The notes under the pieces are model-generated. The model saw only the letters and a list, made by a program, of their open reading frames with translations, had not been told where the DNA came from and searched no databases. Positions 5,231 to 6,014 of a DNA stretch of 6,014 nucleotides are shown here, in pieces; the first letter of the stretch is position 1; the number at the start of each line of letters is the position of its first letter. Origin of the DNA: Anaerolineae bacterium (lineage in GTDB: Bacteria; Chloroflexota; Anaerolineae; B4-G1; DUEL01); assembly GCA_016926575.1 (NCBI GenBank), contig JAFGOJ010000081.1, positions 1 to 6,014 of the forward strand, read 5' to 3'. A program made the position numbers and the translations under genes.

Positions 5231-5308
5231 TTGGGCGCGCTGGCGAGCATCGTCGGGGCGGGCATCGTAGTTTGGAAGATGATCGACAAGCGTGCAAAAG
5301 GAGAGTGA
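5231..5308 (+). CDS. Possible tiny single-pass membrane peptide (start uncertain)
   Basis: Between the GTPase stop and the DinB start, one frame encodes DVDGVWIALGALASIV, then GAGIVVWKMIDKRAKGE and a TGA at 5306-5308. This is a clean hydrophobic helix followed by a basic tail, unlike the Arg-rich nonsense in the other frames. The stop sits inside the spacer between the DinB Shine-Dalgarno (5298-5303) and its ATG, a typical operon arrangement. The start is the problem. The only standard codon close by is TTG 5231, with GGGG at 5216-5219, giving 25 residues. The natural protein start looks nearer 5207, where the frame reads GAT GTA GAC. The frame is open backwards into the GTPase gene in its -1 frame, so a frameshift fusion or a sequencing error is also possible. 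Confidence 0.35.
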   Translation: MGALASIVGAGIVVWKMIDKRAKGE

Positions 5309-5310
5309 CC

Positions 5311-5787
5311 ATGGACCCACGAGAAAAGTTGATCCAGCGTCTGGACGCCGCGCGCGAAACGATGCGCCAGGTTGTAGCCAGGGTCGATCCCGAACGCGAG
5401 ATCTACCCCGGCTGGACGATCAAACACGTGTTGGCGCACATCGCCGGGTGGGACGACGCAGCCATCGACGCGCTGCGCGCCCACGCCACCGGGAGCGCGC
5501 CCTCCGTCGACGCGGCACACGGCATCGACGCGTACAATGCCAAGACGGTGGAGACGCGCGAGTCGCTGAGCTACGAGCGCGTCGTCGACGAGTGGACTGC
5601 GACGCGGGAGACGTTCAAAACGCTGCTGCGAGAGATGCCCGACGAAAAGCTCGCACAATCTTTCGTCTTCCCGTGGAAATCCGGAGGAACAGCGGCGGAC
5701 ATCGTCGCCATCTTCGCCCACCACGAGGAAAGCCACGCCCGGGAGATCGAGCGGATGATCGGCAACCCGGCGCGGGCTACCCTCTAA
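5311..5787 (+). CDS. DinB-fold four-helix-bundle protein (DinB/ClbS-like)
   Basis: This 158-residue soluble protein belongs to the DinB/YfiT superfamily, a four-helix bundle that usually binds a divalent metal through three histidines. The signature WTIKHVLAHIAGWDD (35-49) gives His43. AHHEESHAREI (136-146) gives the HxxxH pair His138 and His142. Length and motif spacing fit the family, which includes thiol-S-transferases, mycothiol-dependent isomerases and the colibactin self-resistance protein ClbS. Which reaction applies here cannot be read from the sequence. ATG 5311 is chosen because AAGGAG (5298-5303) lies seven bases upstream. An in-frame ATG at 5221 would add an Arg-rich, implausible N-terminus. 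It is probably the last gene of the operon that begins at 3489, followed by a hairpin at 5795. Confidence 0.88.
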   Translation: MDPREKLIQRLDAARETMRQVVARVDPEREIYPGWTIKHVLAHIAGWDDAAIDALRAHATGSAPSVDAAHGIDAYNAKTVETRESLSYERVVDEWTATRETFKTLLREMPDEKLAQSFVFPWKSGGTAADIVAIFAHHEESHAREIERMIGNPARATL

Positions 5788-5794
5788 GGTTCCT

Positions 5795-5813
5795 GTCACG
5801 CTACAAGCGTGAC
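5795..5813 (+). terminator. Hairpin after the DinB-like gene, possible terminator
   Basis: GTCACGCT (5795-5802) and AGCGTGAC (5806-5813) form a perfect 8-bp stem with loop ACA, seven bases after the stop codon. The following CTACATCTTGG is only weakly T-rich. It may terminate the operon, or be the first unit of the palindrome cluster that follows. Confidence 0.45.
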
Positions 5814-5832
5814 CTACATCTTGGCTGTCGTT

Positions 5833-5877
5833 GCGGGTCTCCTGGCCCGCCGTTCCGCCCGCTCAGGAGACCGGGCG
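5833..5877. repeat. Nested inverted repeat, palindrome cluster unit
   Basis: GGTCTCCTG (5836-5844) is the exact reverse complement of CAGGAGACC (5864-5872), with 19 bases between. Each arm can also fold locally: GCGGGTC (5833-5839) with GGCCCGC (5844-5850) including one G-T pair, and CGCCCG (5856-5861) with CGGGCG (5872-5877). This gives a choice between one long stem and two adjacent short hairpins. Confidence 0.55.
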
Positions 5878-5890
5878 TAACAAGAGATCG

Positions 5891-5940
5891 GCGCGGGTCC
5901 ACGACCCGCGCTCCCGCCGGGTCTGTGACCCGGCGGGAGC
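5891..5940. repeat. Two perfect back-to-back hairpins with GGGTC/GACCC core
   Basis: The first hairpin is GCGCGGGTC (5891-5899), loop CAC, GACCCGCGC (5903-5911). The second is a 14-bp stem, 5910-5923 with 5927-5940, loop TGT, whose inner half is CCGGGTC/GACCCGG. They share bases 5910-5911. Both have 3-nt loops flanked by GGGTC and GACCC, so they appear related units of one palindrome family rather than chance structures. Confidence 0.65.
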
Positions 5941-6014
5941 AAGAGGGGCCGCCTGAGGCGTTGACCCAGGCCCATTTGCGGAAGGGGTCCGGGGAAACCG
6001 GAAGGTAAACCGCA
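5941..6014. other. Non-coding tail with short hairpins, possible leader of a gene beyond the edge
   Basis: No gene is seen in 5788-6014. In this last part CGCC/GGCG (5950-5960, loop TGA) and TCCGG/CCGGA (5988-6002, loop GGAAA) form short hairpins. GGAAGG (6000-6005) could be a Shine-Dalgarno, with the final base of the window placed where a start codon could begin. The evidence is weak. Confidence 0.25.

Noticed and set aside
3366..5312. 648-codon minus-strand open frame opposite the deacetylase and GTPase genes
   Set aside because: It lies wholly antisense to two well-supported genes, has no recognisable domain, and is rich in His/Val/Arg/Gln as expected from reading GC-rich codons backwards.
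5961..5990. TTGACC as a -35 box for a gene beyond the window
   Set aside because: No -10-like hexamer occurs 15-19 bases downstream; that stretch is G/C-rich.
5292..6008. 238-codon + strand frame overlapping the DinB-like gene and the palindrome cluster
   Set aside because: Arg/Pro-rich composition with no motif, offset from the DinB frame, and its last third is made of inverted repeats.

Overview
The window is GC-rich bacterial DNA with every recognisable gene on the + strand. Nothing identifies the host directly. The Thr/Ala/Pro-rich membrane protein, the P-loop ATPase fused to an OmpR-type winged helix, the bacterial TGS-domain GTPase and the intergenic palindromes together suggest a Chloroflexota lineage (Anaerolineae-like). 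That placement is an inference from gene style, not from a marker gene.

Layout: (1) 1-123 is a leader with a perfect hairpin, a structured element and a strong ribosome binding site. (2) 124-837 encodes an acidic, two-pass membrane protein with a low-complexity outer loop. (3) About 902-2260 encodes an ATPase/winged-helix transcription regulator whose start region carries two dyads. (4) 2261-2544 holds a promoter (TTGCAC, 16 nt, TATACT) and a roughly 225-nt leader with a second copy of the first leader's element, a competing long-range stem, a palindrome, a nested long stem and a possible G-quadruplex. (5) 2545-3354 encodes a secreted chymotrypsin-fold serine protease, closed by a strong hairpin at 3390-3415. 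(6) An extended -10 promoter (3420-3448) drives a probable operon: a PIG-L/LmbE deacetylase (3489-4214), a DRG/Obg-like TGS GTPase (4227-5213), a possible tiny membrane peptide (about 5231-5308) and a DinB-fold protein (5311-5787). (7) 5788-6014 has no gene but is packed with perfect hairpins sharing a GGGTC/GACCC core.

The protease and the membrane protein are both envelope or exported products, and both lie behind the same roughly 60-nt structured element. This suggests a shared RNA-level or DNA-level control and is the most interesting signal here. The PIG-L/GTPase/DinB genes look like a co-transcribed housekeeping or accessory set with no obvious common pathway. No tRNA, rRNA, CRISPR array, insertion sequence or phage gene was seen. 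Long minus-strand open frames are GC-driven shadows of the + strand genes.
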